Positions 21,430-33,099 of a stretch of 64,000 bases of DNA are shown in pieces. The DNA is taken from NCBI RefSeq assembly GCF_954871325.1, contig NC_088777.1, positions 22,173,366 through 22,237,365 of the forward strand, given 5' to 3'. Each line of letters starts with the position of its first letter. Positions within the stretch are counted from its first letter, which is position 1. The notes below the pieces were generated by a model. The model searched no databases, was not told where the DNA came from, and saw only the letters and a list, made by a program, of their open reading frames with translations. The position numbers and the translations under genes were made by a program. Source of the stretch: Gordionus sp. m RMFG-2023 (Eukaryota; Nematomorpha; Gordioida; Chordodea; Parachordodidae).

Positions 21430-21765
21430 TTTATAAAATAATAATACGCCATCTTGCGGATTTAATATTATTGAAATTTAAAATTTAATTATAAATTTTT
21501 TTAATATAATTATATTAAAGGATTTAAACGATTTATTATGAGATAATAGAAAATTCAACTATTAATGTATTTTTCTTTATTATTGAATATATCTAATAAT
21601 TTAATTTTTTTATAAGTTATTTATATCATAGGAAAATGAATCTCACTACAAATAATAGATAATATATGAAAATTTTTACCTAAGCATTTGCAGTTTACCT
21701 TAGCATTTGTAGTTTAATCAAATCCATTCAATTGTTTTTTTAAAAATAATTTATAAATTTTCCAT
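21430..21765 (-). repeat. Right arm of the large inverted repeat (empty hAT-2b site)
   Basis: Reverse complement of 16790-16964 plus 19425-19560, continuous across the ATTAATGT site where hAT-2b sits in the other arm. The far end carries a roughly 20-bp tandem duplication (CTTAGCATTTGTAGTTTA after CTAAGCATTTGCAGTTTA) absent from the left arm. Confidence 0.8.
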
Positions 21766-21975
21766 TATTTTTCTTCACCTCTTCTATTTTTTTTAACAAT
21801 TCCTTACTTTTTTTTCTCCATCATACATACAATATCCTTTTAATGTTTTTTTCCTTATATTGTAATCTTTTACATACATTTCTAACCTTTTTAATCTCTT
21901 TATTTTATTTTTAATCTTTATATTTTTGATCTTTTCTCAATTTTTTTTCTTCTCATTTTTGATAATTCTATTTAG
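21766..21975 (+). other. Pyrimidine-rich tract
   Basis: About 200 bp of mostly T and C on the plus strand, ending TTTTTGATAATTC, which resembles the direct sequence at about 16690-16830 ending in TTTTGATAATTC. It directly precedes the truncated LINE. No coding sequence. Confidence 0.5.
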
Positions 21976-24790
21976 GAATTCTATTAGTTTGAATATTGGG
22001 ACGCTTAAAGGTAAGACGAGAGAATTGGCATCAATGTTGAACAAGAGAAAAGTTGATATAGCGTGTATACAAGAGACGAAATGGAAAGGACAGAAAACTT
22101 TGATGATTGGAGATGGGTATAAATTGTACTATAATGGACTTCTTAGCAATAAGAACGGTGTTGGCATCATCCTCTGCCAAGACCTAACCTCTTCAGTAGT
22201 AGAAGTCAACAGGATCTCTGATAGACTAATGAAGATAAAACTCTGCATTGGTCAATCAATACTACACATCCTATCAGTATATGCTCCTCAAACGGGTTGC
22301 AAGGAAGAAGAGAAAGATGACTTTAGAGCTATCCTTGATGAAGCTGTAATGGAAATGACCTAGTCATAATTGGTGGTGACCTAAATGCGCATGTGGGGAA
22401 AGCAAGAGATAGCTACAAAAGGCATCATGGTGGTTTTGGATACGCAGAAAGAAATGATGAAGGAGAGCACGTACTGAAATTTGCGCAAGCCTTCGACCTT
22501 GCCTTAACCAACACCTACTATAGGAAAAAGACAGTCATTTAATAACATATGAAAGTGGTACTAGGAAAACACAGATAGATTACATGCTAATCTCTCGCAG
22601 AAGATTAAAAGATGTAATAGCTGCAAAGTCATCCCAGGAGAAGATATCGCCGCACAACACAAGCTACTAATCATGGATTTACAAATCTCAAATAAATTCA
22701 CTCAAAATAAGATAAAACTGGAACCATGCATCAAATGGGGCAAATTAAAAACAATGACAGATGCCTTTGCAATCAATGCAAACATTGAAACAATAAATTG
22801 CTCACAAGTCAGTGAAAAAATCTGGACAGACCTTTCATCCAGATTAATAGACACTGCAAAATCGACGCTAGGCTTGACAAGAGGAGGCAACAAATCACAC
22901 AAAGAACTATGGTGGTGGAATCAAGAGGTACAAACCACTATAAGGAGAAAAAAGCCCTTTATAACAAATCCAAAAATGCAGATGACAAGTCAAGATACAA
23001 AAAATCCAAGAGATTAGCTACAAAGGCGGTGGCTAGGTCCAAATCTATGGCATACGATGACATGTACGAAGATCTACATACCAAAGAAGGGCAAAATAAA
23101 ATATACAGATTAGCCAAACAGCGAGAAAAGAACTCTAGGGATATAAACGGAGCTCCGAAAGTAATCAAAAATAAAGATGGGAAATTGATAATAAAGGAAA
23201 AAGAAATAATGAATAGATGGAAAGAATATTTTCAGGAGCTTCTCAACTTTAATTCCCACATATTGCATCTCGATGAACACTCCCCTTGTCAAAACCTTGT
23301 ACAACCTATAACGGAACAAGAAATAATCACATGCCTCAAGCATATGAAAAACAACAAAGCTAGGGGTCCAGACGATATTCCAATAGAAAGCCTTAAAGCA
23401 CTAGGAGATGATGGAATACATCTCCTCACAAATCTGTACAATAAAATACTTGGAAATGAAGAGGTTCCCCAAAAATGGAGGAAAAGCTATCTAGTTCCTA
23501 TCTTCAAAAATAAAGGGGATCCACACAATTGTCAAAATTACAGGGGCATAAAACTAATGTCACACTGTCTAAAACTATACGAAAAAATAATAGAAAAAAG
23601 ATTAAGAGATATAATTGAAATAGGAGAGACACAGTTTGGCTTTATGCCTGGAAGATCAACAACCGATGCTATCCATGCAATTAGGCAAATGAGTGAAAAA
23701 TACAGAGAAAAGAACAAATAGCTACACATGGTCTTTCTCGATCTAGAAAAGGCCTTCGATAGAATCCCAAGAAAACTTATCTGGTGGGCGCTACGCCACA
23801 AAAAAGTTCCCAAAAAATATATAAGAATAATACAGGATATGTATATGGGACATACAACAATGGTCCGTAGCACAACAGGTTCTTCAGCAGGCTTCACAAT
23901 AGCCGAAGGAGTTCATTAAGGGTCGGCTCTCAGCCCACTTCTCTTCATTACAGTAATAGATGTATTAGCACAGTCTATACCTCAAACAGTCCCGTGGAAT
24001 ATGATATTTGCAGATGATATTGTGATACTTGCCGAATCCAAGGATGAAATGAAAAAAGGTTAGTGAATTGGATAAATATCCTAGAAACGCACGGATTAAA
24101 AGTAAATAGAGAAAAGACGGAGTATATGGTGATAGGAGGAGATGAAACGGATAGTATTGATATAAATGATTGGCAGATATCCGCAATTAAAAGCTGTAAA
24201 TATTTGGGCTCCACTATACAAACAAACGACACAATAGAAAAAGAGATAATGAATAAGATTAATCAAGGGTGGTTAAAGTGGAGATCTTTATCTGGAGTGC
24301 TATTTGACAAAAGAATCCCACACAAATTAAAAGGAAAAATCTACAGTTCCATAGTACAACCAACTATTCTATATAGTTCGGAAACATGGCCAACCAAATA
24401 ATCAGACGAGAGAAGTCTACAAACTATGGAGATGAGAATGCTGAGGATGATTGCTGGGGTAACAAGAAAGGATAAGGTGCGCAGTACAAGAATACTAAAT
24501 AGTTTAAAGGTAGTGCCCATTAAGACTAAGTTAATGGTAAACAGACTTAGGTGGTATGGGCACACAAAGGCCTATGAACTACATAGGAAATAAAGTTGAA
24601 AGTTTGGAAGTGATGGGCAAACGTAAAAGAGGAAGGCCAAAACTTCAATGGGGCCATAAAGTTAGAGCCAATATAAAGAAGTATAAAATAGATAAAAGAG
24701 ATTGTATGAATAACATAAAGTGGAGAGAGATGTTAAAGGAGCTTACCACCAGAAAAGGTGAAAGCTAAAGAGAAAAAAAAAAAAAATTAT
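21976..24790 (+). mobile_element. RTE-type LINE, nearly full length
   Basis: Contains endonuclease and reverse transcriptase in the order and size expected for RTE elements (about 3 kb), and ends with an A-run at 24776-24788. The 5' edge cuts into the first residues of the endonuclease. The 3' A-run abuts the gag side of the gypsy fossil. Confidence 0.88.
21983..24768 (+). pseudogene. RTE LINE ORF: AP endonuclease + reverse transcriptase
   Basis: AP-endonuclease part: SLNIGTLKGKTRELASMLNK (21988), DIACIQETKWKG (22055, catalytic QET), LSVYAPQTGCKEEEKDDF (22271), GGDLNAHVG (22373, catalytic GD.N), then TQIDYMLISRR (22570). RT part: KNNKARGPDDIPIES (23350), PIFKNKGDPHNCQNYRGIKL (23499), GFMPGRSTTDAI (23639), FLDLEKAFDRIPR (motif A, 23732), GSALSPLLF (motif B, 23921), FADDIVILA (motif C, 24009), then VNREKTEYMVIG and KYLGSTIQTN. 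Conserved EN and RT catalytic motifs remain. In-frame stops occur near 22361, 22541, 23719, 23918, 24061, 24400 and 24591, and there is a frameshift near 22950, so it is inactive but fairly young by its low decay. Confidence 0.88.
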
Positions 24791-24813
24791 CGGACTCTAT
24801 TAAAATAAATACT

Positions 24814-25440
24814 TTGCTTAATAATTTATCGGACGAGGTTTTTGACAATATTAAATCAATCTGTTCTGATACCGACATTCTAGATCTTAAAATTGTGATT
24901 AAAAAATTAACTTACCTTTTACCTGTGCAAGATAAAAACATTTTAATTAATAAGTTTAATCTGCTTCAACAAAACTCATCAGAGAGTTTTATGCTATGGT
25001 ATATTAGAGTATCGAAACTTCATAAAAAATGTAATTTTTTGGACGACAGTAGATTAAAAGAAAAACTACGTACTTCTATTTTAAATGATAAGATAAAATA
25101 TAAATTCTCTAAAAACATTGACTTAACATTAAACCAGATGGTTGAATTAGGGGTGAAACTGGACTCTAGTAATATTAAGTCTGAGGATAATAATATAAGT
25201 TATATAAATAATGATAAAAAGTCCGATAAAGATAAAAATTTTTACAATAAAAATAGAAACGACAACAATAATTATTTTAGACCAGATAATAATTTTAGAC
25301 CTGATAATAATTTTAGAAATGATAAAAATTTTAGAAATAATTTGAGAAATAATTATGATAATAGAAATAGAAATGGGAATTACAATAATAATTTTAGTTA
25401 CAATTATGGTAATAATAATTCGAGATACCACGATAATTAA
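24814..25440 (+). pseudogene. gag-like part of the gypsy fossil
   Basis: A charged N-terminal part (KFNLLQQNSSESFMLWYIRV typical of gypsy capsid regions) is followed by an Asn/Arg-rich, low-complexity tail (NNFRPDNNFRNDKNFRN). No zinc knuckle is seen. It belongs to the fossil element. Confidence 0.6.
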
Positions 25441-25699
25441 AACAATTATAACTACAACAACTATCGCTATAACAATAATAATCAATCTAATTATGGTAGA
25501 AATAATACATGGTATGATAATAATCAAAGAAAACAGATCCAATACGGTGATGGAAATCGTAACAATTACCAATCTTATTACAACAATTCAAATAATTATA
25601 AAGGCAGACAATAATCAGAGAAAACAAATACAATATAACAACAACTCAAATAATTATAGAGGTGGCGACAACAATAATAGAAAGCAAATACAATACAAC

Positions 25700-27480
25700 A
25701 ATGATTATAACATGAATATTGAAGAAATTACTGAAGAGAAAGTTGATTCTACAAAGAACAAAGATGATAATGATTTTAAAGTCAACAATTTATCTGGTGA
25801 TATGCTCAATGACAAAGACAACGCATTTATGACTACTTTAAAAGTGAACGATATTGTTACATGTATGCAAGTTGACACTGGTTCCAAACACACTATTATA
25901 CCTCATGGTCTGGCTAAAAAACTTGGTATTAGAGATCTCAAGAAATCCGAGTTACAACTAACCGCTTATGAAAGGAATTTAATCAAAATCATCGGCACTA
26001 CTCAAGTTAAAGTGACTTATGATGGTATCTCAAAATATTTACAAGCGGTAGTCGTCGAATCAAGTAAAAATGCCTTGTTGGGACGTACGTGGATCAATGC
26101 TTTCAAGAATATTTTAAATAAATTTATAGCAAATGTTGACACTAATTACGAAGATGAAATAAAAAAATTGATTATAGAGTGGGAATCCAAATTGACTAAT
26201 GGGCCAATCAACAAAGCAAGTGTCAAGTTACATTTAAGAAGAGATGCCCAACCTAAAATTATACCGCCTAGACGTATTCCTTATTCAAAAATTGATCTTG
26301 TTAGCAATGAACTTAAGAAATGGATACATGATAAGATAATTGAGTCGGTGAATGATGTCCGATGGGCAAGTCCTGTTACCGCTGTCTACAAAGATGATGG
26401 GAGCATTAGGCTTTGTGCTGATTTTAAGGACACTGTAAACCCAGCTCTAGAAGATTTTAGATACCCTCTACCACGAATCAATGATCTAATTGCTAAACTT
26501 TCAGAAGGAAAGAAATTTACGAAGATTGACTTTAAAAATGCTTTCTTACAGATACCAATTGATAAGAGTTGCAGAAATATTTTAACCATATCTACGCACA
26601 AGGGATATTACCAATTTACTAGACTTCCCTTTGGGCTTAAGACCTCATCTGCAATTTTTCAACAGATCATGGATCAAATCTTCGGTGATATGGATGACGT
26701 CATATTTTATATTGATGATTTACTTATAACTGGAAAAAACGATGAAGGCCACCTTAACAACATAAAAAAAGTGTTTGAAAGAATATCATCGTTTGGGCTA
26801 ATACCTAACTTCAACAAAAGTGTGTTCTTTAAAAACAAAGTGTGGTTCCTGGGTCATGATATTGACGCTAAGGGGATTCATGCTAATCATGACAAAATTG
26901 AAGCAATAATTAATATGCCAGAACCAAAATCAGCTGCTGAATTATCAACATTTCTGGGAATGGCTGGCTACTATAGAAAATTTTTGAACAATTTTGCAGA
27001 AATTGCCGATCCTCTTTATAAGATTGTCAACAAAGAAAAATGGGCTTGGAACCTTGAACACTCTAATAGTTTTAATGATCTTAAGAAGTTGATTAGTCTT
27101 CCACCTCCTTTGACATATTTTAACCCTGAATTACCTATAGGGATAGCCACTGACGCATCGAAATGTGGTTTAGGAGCTGTACTATTTCACATTGAAAAAG
27201 ACGGTAAAGAAAAACCTATAGCATTCGCGTCGAGAACTTTATTAAAATCTGAAATGAACTACGTTCGCTATAAAGAGGTTTCAGGAATATTTAATAGGCA
27301 CAAAATTTACAATTATTACTTACCATAAGCCTCTAGTTCACATTTTTACCAAGGGTCTTAAAGATAATAGCACTATGTCCTTAAGACTCCAGAAGTGGAA
27401 TAATACATTAGGAGGATATGATTTTAATATAAAGTATAAAGCCGGTAAATATAATGTTGTTCCAGATTGTCTCTCGAGAT
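25700..27480 (+). pseudogene. protease, reverse transcriptase and RNase H of the gypsy fossil
   Basis: Protease motif VDTGSKHTIIP near 25872. RT: FTKIDFKNAFLQIPIDKSC near 26516, LPFGLKTSSAIFQQIMD near 26624, catalytic FYIDDLLITG near 26705, FLGMAGYYRKFLNNFAE near 26950. RNase H: IATDASKCGLGAVLF near 27144. Order and spacing are those of metazoan Ty3/gypsy pol. Fossil. Confidence 0.88.
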
Positions 27481-27749
27481 TATCACAAGAATGTCATGAT
27501 GAAACTATTGAAAATATAACCATAATAAATGAATATGAGGATTTACCTATTAATTTTAATCAAATTCGAGATGAAACTTTGAAAGATATGGAATTAAAAC
27601 AAGTCATAAATGATATTAATAATAACAGGCCTATTATGAATAATATTTATAAAAACATTGAATTGGAATTAAGTATAATTAAGGATTGTCTTTACAAAAG
27701 CAACAAAATCATAATTCCATCTTCTATGAGAAAAAAATATACTTCAGTC

Positions 27750-28752
27750 ATTACATGAAGGTCACTGGGTAGCAGGAAAAATCAAATCCTTAACCAAAGA
27801 TTACATGTGGTGGCCTGGTATAAATAATGATATAGTTATGGAAGTGAAAAGTTGTGATGATTGTAACATATATCACGATAATCCTATAAAGATACAAAAA
27901 CCATGGGTTTCGGCAACCAAACCGTTTGAAAGGATACACATAGATTATGCGGGTCCGTTTTTCACAAAAAATTGGTTGATAATAGTCGATGCCTACAGCA
28001 AATTTCCAATTATTATTCCTGTTAAAAATATTATGACTGAGGTTACTTTAAAAGAAATCTTTAAAACTATTTCGCTATATGGAATACCTGAAATTATAGT
28101 TACTGATAACGGCACTAACTTTACGAGTAACGATTTTGAAAAATTTTGCAATAATTTTGGTATTAAACATGTGCTTACATCTGCTTATCACCAGCAATCC
28201 AATGGCCAGGTTGAACGTATGGTTAGAACGTTCAAAACACATATGAAAAGGAATATTAAAATTGACCCAGATATCGCAATTAGCAAATTTTTATTTAATT
28301 ACAGAAATACGCGTAATGATACTACAGGTGTTACACCTTCTCAAAGAATGTTTAATCGAGATATTAGAATTAAATGGGACTTATTAAAACCGATGGAGGA
28401 GATGAATAAGATAAACATTACTTTACCACGTAATAGAACATTTAACGTAGGAGATTTTGTTTGGTACAAAGTACAAGGTGATGATAAATGGTGCAAAAAC
28501 ATGATCACACATAAAGAAAGTGACATGATGTTCCAAATTAAGACTGAGAAAGGTATTTTGAGGAGACATTTAGATCAAATAAGAATTAGAAACTGTTTTA
28601 ATACAATTATTAATTATGACTCTAAGGATTCTTTTAAGGAGGGAAGTGTAGACAAAAATATAAAAATTACTGATAATAACGATATAACACCTATTTCTAG
28701 ACCTGTGCGAATTAAACAAAAACCTGTTTATTTAAAAGACTATGTAACTTAA
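27750..28752 (+). pseudogene. integrase of the gypsy fossil
   Basis: Zinc-binding HHCC-type region with MWWPGINNDI and CDDCN (27803-27860), then the DDE core: IHIDYAGPF (27937), GIPEIIVTDNGTNFTS (28081), SAYHQQSNGQVERMVRTFKT (28180). A basic C-terminal tail ends at 28752. Between the integrase and the LTR the words ATTAAAACGC and AAACAAACCAACG recur. Confidence 0.85.
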
Positions 28753-29178
28753 AATATAAAATAAATATTAAATTGCATAAAGTAAATTAAATATTAAAAC
28801 GCTTATATTAAAACGCAAAGAATTAAAACGCTGAAAATATTATATAACAATCTTATTGATTTATCATTCTTCATTTTTTCTTATATCCAATATGATGAAC
28901 TATTATTTCTTATTATTCGCATTGATGATAATAACAATTTTGAAAAATGATAATAATAACAACTGAGTCAAGCTATGATTAATGGAGACAACTTACGATA
29001 AGGATATCAAGCTTGCGATTTAAACAAACCAACGTGTAAAATCGATTTAAACAAACCAACGATTGGGACAAGCCAACATTATGATCATTTGTGATACAAC
29101 TTGATTACCAAAACGATAAACCACTTGGACAACAAACTCTCTATGACTTCTCCGATGAAATTATCAGAAGAGGGAGAA

Positions 29179-29430
29179 TGTTGCGTTATAATCTAATTCT
29201 TTATCTTACTTTTTGTTTTTTGCATTTAAACTTTTTATAATCTAATTTTATAACTTTACTTCTTATATGGCGTAACCTTACTTTTTATATTTTACTTTTT
29301 CGTTTTTTTAATATTGTATTCTAATTTTGATTTGTAAAATATATATATAAACGAAGTGTAAAATGGAAAAGAGAGAGATAATAAAGTTAATAATAATAAA
29401 AATACATTTTTGTTTAATAGCACATATCAT
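29179..29430 (+). repeat. 3' LTR of the gypsy fossil (end uncertain)
   Basis: Begins TGTTGCGTTATAATC directly after the purine-rich tract AGAAGAGGGAGAA, contains a TATATATAAACG promoter-like box near 29340, and may end at one of several CA dinucleotides near 29422-29429. No second LTR is present for comparison. Confidence 0.5.
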
Positions 29431-29454
29431 GATTCTTTTCAAAATTGGAAGATT

Positions 29455-30465
29455 TTTATTAGGGTTTCTCACAATTACCCTCGAAAATGGGTGGTTTGGA
29501 TTTATATCCTTTAAATCTTATATCTCTTTCCTCATTTTTGGCATCGCGTTTGATGAATAACGCCATGATATCTTCTTTTATCTCTCCTAAATATAACCTT
29601 TTAAACTCAGCCTTGACAGCCTGGGTATCTTTAGCTCCACCTGAAGCTGTCTTACCCACAATCTTAACACACCAATCTATTTTCGAACCTTTAAATAAAA
29701 AAATTTTAAAATTATCTCATCTAACCCCCCATTTGGAGTATACAACTATTACAGAATGCTGACTGTATTAGTGGTTATGAATGGTTGGAAGCATTACCAA
29801 GTCGTAACCTAGGTAACCTCTTATTAGATGAACAATTAAGAGTTGCCATAGGCCATCGACTTCGATGTAACATTGTTCAACCACATACATGCATCAAATA
29901 AATATATTAGTTGACTACAAAGGGAGACATGGTTAAATTGTATATATAGTCAAGGCAGGCATGCAAGGCAGGCATGCAAGGTAGGCATGCAAGGTAGGCA
30001 TGCAAGGCATGTAGCAATTAATTTAGCTATTAGCCGTTCTCTTTCCAGGGCCCGAATACCAAACATCCTGGAGCCTAAAAATTTATCATTAGATGATGGC
30101 TTAAGACCAGATGGCTTAAATTCCGTGCCTTGGTCTTTAGGGAAATCCTTAATTTGGGACTTCACATGCGTATCTTCTTTCCCAAAAAATTTAAATTCTA
30201 ATCCGGTTGATATAGCCGAGAAAAAAAACAATGAAATATTTCAAATTCACAAATTATATTTTTACACCGATCGTTATCTCTTCCCTTGGACATATGCCAA
30301 GCGGAACTTTAAAGTTCTTAAAAAATATAGGGGATAAGACAAGAGCCCTTACATCAGAACCAAAAGAATTCTATTTTTTAAAACAAAACCTACAAATCAC
30401 TATTTTAAAATATAATTACTCATGTTTTTTGGGATTTTGTAGTCCCACCTCCGTTTTTATATAAT
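29455..30465 (+). pseudogene. RLE-type LINE, copy 2 (C-terminal half)
   Basis: Same family as 5220-7440, 5'-truncated within the thumb region: LPSKMGGLDLYPLNLISLSS (29475), then YEWLEALPSRNLGNLLLDEQ (about 29777) and LRVAIGHRLRC. The His/Cys knuckle region is distorted by a 13-bp tandem expansion. The endonuclease follows: ARIPNILEPKNLSLDDGLRP, DGLNSVPWSLGKSLIWDFTC (30050-30168), then YIFTPIVISSLG and KTRALTSEPKEFYFLKQ. The PD-(D/E)XK-like motif RPDG...WDFTC is intact. Frame changes near 29760, 29900 and 30240. Abuts the gypsy LTR. Confidence 0.78.
29952..30010 (+). repeat. 13-bp tandem repeat inside LINE copy 2
   Basis: AAGGCAGGCATGC repeated four times with a C/T variant, ending in AAGGCATGTAGC. 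It duplicates the GR-ARH codons of the knuckle and shifts the frame. Confidence 0.9.
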
Positions 30466-31384
30466 ATTGTTTTATTTTATTTTATATTTGATATGTTAAT
30501 TTTAATATTAATTTTATTTCTATATATATTTTTAATTTAAAAATAAATGACATGAGTTTAAAAAAAAGAAAAAGTTATTAAATAATTGATCATTAGAGAT
30601 AACTATGACAAAGAAAAAACAAAAATTGTGGAGATTTAAATTTATTTGTAAAAATATTTTATAATTGAAAATATGCGAAGATAAAAAGTAAACAAATATT
30701 TTCTAAGATATAATAATTTAAAGATTCGGAGAATAAAAAGAAACTAAGATAAAAATACATTTATTGTTAGAAAATAGTTGATGTTGTAATTAAATTCTTT
30801 TTAAAGATTTATGTTTAACTTTTATTTTAAGGGCTGCGAGAGATAAAACAGCCTCTAGGATCTGATATGTGAATAAGATACGCAAAAGTTGATTATATAT
30901 AGTAAAATATTAGGTAGTTGATTAACCAAAAATCTTCATAAAGAGAAACCCCTTTCATCATTAGAATATTTATGCCGCAAACGAGCTCAATTAGAGATCG
31001 GATTTTTATTTTAAATCATTAATATGAGGTCAATAAGCAACTTTATTCTAATAATAGTAAAAAGAAAAACAAGAGGAAATTAAGGAAATACTAAAGAAGA
31101 AATGATGAAGTCTATTTTTAATTGTTTTAATGGGGTTTTAGATATAAGAAAATATCGTGCAGAATGAAGAAATAATTTTTTGTTGGATAATGATGATATG
31201 AATACGAAATACTTTGCAAGAGAAAAGGAAATTTTTTTTTTATTAAAATAAGACTAGTTACAAGAGTGTAAAATGAAAAAAAGTAGGAGAATTTAGAAGT
31301 TTTAAAAAAGAAGAATTGAGTGTAAAATAGTGATATGTAATTGTAAAATAAAAAGTGCGTTAGAAATATAATTGATAGGTTATT
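30466..31384. other. Purine-rich, C-poor stretch, no gene
   Basis: Plus strand dominated by A and G with few C residues, no open frame. The same skew continues to about 33090 and resumes at 36115-36697, so these may be parts of one non-coding element. Confidence 0.4.
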
Positions 31385-31680
31385 TTAACAAGATGTGGTA
31401 GAGTTATGAGAATCATAAATTTATGTGTTTTAAAATTAATGATAAACATAATCGATTTGTTCATGAACAAGTGGCAATTGTGAGAATCATAATTCTAAGT
31501 GTTGATGATAGACATAATTGATTTGTTTTTTAACAAGTCTGCGAGAGTTATGAGAATCATAATTTTGGATATGATAGACATAATTGATTTGATTTTTAAC
31601 AAGTCTGAGAGAGTTATGAGAATCATAATTGTTGGGTGTTGAGAATTGATGATAAAAGTGATTGAGTTGTGTCACAATTG
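31385..31680 (+). repeat. Degenerate tandem repeat, about 62-66 bp unit
   Basis: About four units with the core GAGAATCATAATT...GATAGACATAATTGATTTG...TTTTTAACAAGTCTG.GAGAGTTAT. The repeat core GTGAGAATC also recurs at the edge of the adjoining LTR-like block. Confidence 0.75.
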
Positions 31681-31688
31681 GGAGTTTT

Positions 31689-32051
31689 TGGATTGTGAGA
31701 ATCTAAATATAAAATAAAAATATATACAATCTTTATTAAGTAAATAACTATCAAATTAAAAGTTAAAAACATAATCAAAATAAAAGAAAAATAAAATTAA
31801 TATAAAAATAAAAATAAAAAATTATATGTAAAAGTAAAAATTAAAAAAAAAAGTCTTCCAAGCGAATAAAATAAAAAGTTCATCATCCCACTTGTTAAAA
31901 CTCTTAAAGTATGAAAAAATCTACAATTATCACGCGTTTTTTTCTCATTTACATATACGGGGATCTAAATAATAACTTAATAATTTTAATAAAACATTGT
32001 TTTTGTTTACAATTTGAATAATGCATTTTTTTCTAACGCAAAAATGCAACA
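31689..32051 (-). repeat. LTR-like block, minus orientation (fossil)
   Basis: The reverse complement begins TGTTGCATTTTTGCG and ends in CACAATCCA (TG...CA). It aligns along its length with 36698-37029, sharing CAATGTTTTATTAAAATT, AACGCGTGATAATTGTA and TTTTTCATAC. Probably an LTR of a non-autonomous retroelement family; no coding part is attached. Confidence 0.45.
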
Positions 32052-33091
32052 AATTGTTTTTAAGGGTGCGAGACTTATGAGAAGATAAAAGTCATTTGGT
32101 TTTCAACGACAGTGAACGAAAAAGAAGAATAAAAAAGATATTTATTCCAGTTGTTTTTGAACAATGGGCGGGAGAAGAAAAGAAATATATATTTTATTTT
32201 CTTTAAAGAACAGGCATATACAAGGATTTATTAAGTAAAACGAAATAAATGCGTAATACCACAAGAAGACAAAATTTGGGTAAAAATTTAGAATTAAGAT
32301 TTTTTTTAGAATCAAAATATTCAAGATAATTTTAGATTTAAATTTAGATTTAGACATGGTTGACAAAAGATGTGGATTGATAGCTAAAGGGCGACTACCT
32401 GCAGATGGTTAAGATAATGGGTCTAGGCTTCATTGAGGGTAAAGGGGTGCTAGAATTTAATATAAATATATAATTTTTTTAGCATATTTTGACTATATAT
32501 TATTATTTTAAGATTTAATTTAGAGAAAAAAGTGAGCAAATATTTCGAAGTTGAGAAATTTAATAGATTATATAGGGAAGAATTAGATTAGAGGCGATAA
32601 CCTTATACATTAAAACGAAGTGGACATATGATATATTTTATTATATTGAACTGGGTATTGTGAGAATAAATGTAAGAAAAAGTGAAAATATTTTAAAATA
32701 TTTCAGAAGTAATAAAGGTTTAAATAGATTATTTTAGGTGGAAGTAGATAAGATTACCGGAGACCAGACAAAGATCATGTGAAAATAAAAAGACCTTAAA
32801 ACAAAATTGATATCTAGGCAAGTGCAAACTGTCGTAGAAGACTCGAAAGTCTAAAATATCTATTTTGTTACAAGAATTGATGCAAATAACCAATCAATTA
32901 CGAGAACGTTGGAAACAAGAGATTAGATAGAACAAATGTTCGAGACGTTCATGCTGCAATCGTTAATTGCTAACCAATATCGCCAATTGTTTACTGAAAC
33001 TTTAGTCTAAGATATGGAAGTAGATGATCATCGGCACAAAAATTCGTGGAAATAATCTTGTAGCAGACAAATTATCGTCAGCTAATCATTA
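32052..33091. other. Purine-skewed non-coding stretch
   Basis: No gene. Words such as CGAGAACGTTGGAAACAAGAG echo the GTTAGAAACAAGCAAAGACTAG repeats at 36125 and 36275, supporting one internal region split by hAT-4. Confidence 0.4.
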
Positions 33092-33099
33092 GTTACCAG

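Larger units (their letters stand above)
24790..29430 (+). mobile_element. Ty3/gypsy LTR retrotransposon fossil
   Basis: Parts in order: gag-like region, protease, reverse transcriptase, RNase H, integrase, a purine-rich tract (GAAGAGGGAGAA just before 29179) and a 3' LTR starting TGTTGCG. No 5' LTR was found; the RTE LINE tail abuts the gag side. The element is broken (a handful of breaks) and 5'-incomplete. Domain conservation is good, so it is probably a fairly recent fossil. The 3' LTR end is uncertain because RLE LINE copy 2 begins close by. Confidence 0.88.

Noticed and set aside
25147-25572. Minus-strand Ile-rich ORF of 141 codons
   Set aside because: Antisense of the Asn-rich gag tail of the gypsy fossil; hydrophobic composition is a by-product.
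31487-31675. Minus-strand ORF with NYDSHNS repeats
   Set aside because: Arises from the 62-66-bp tandem repeat, no start context or domain.
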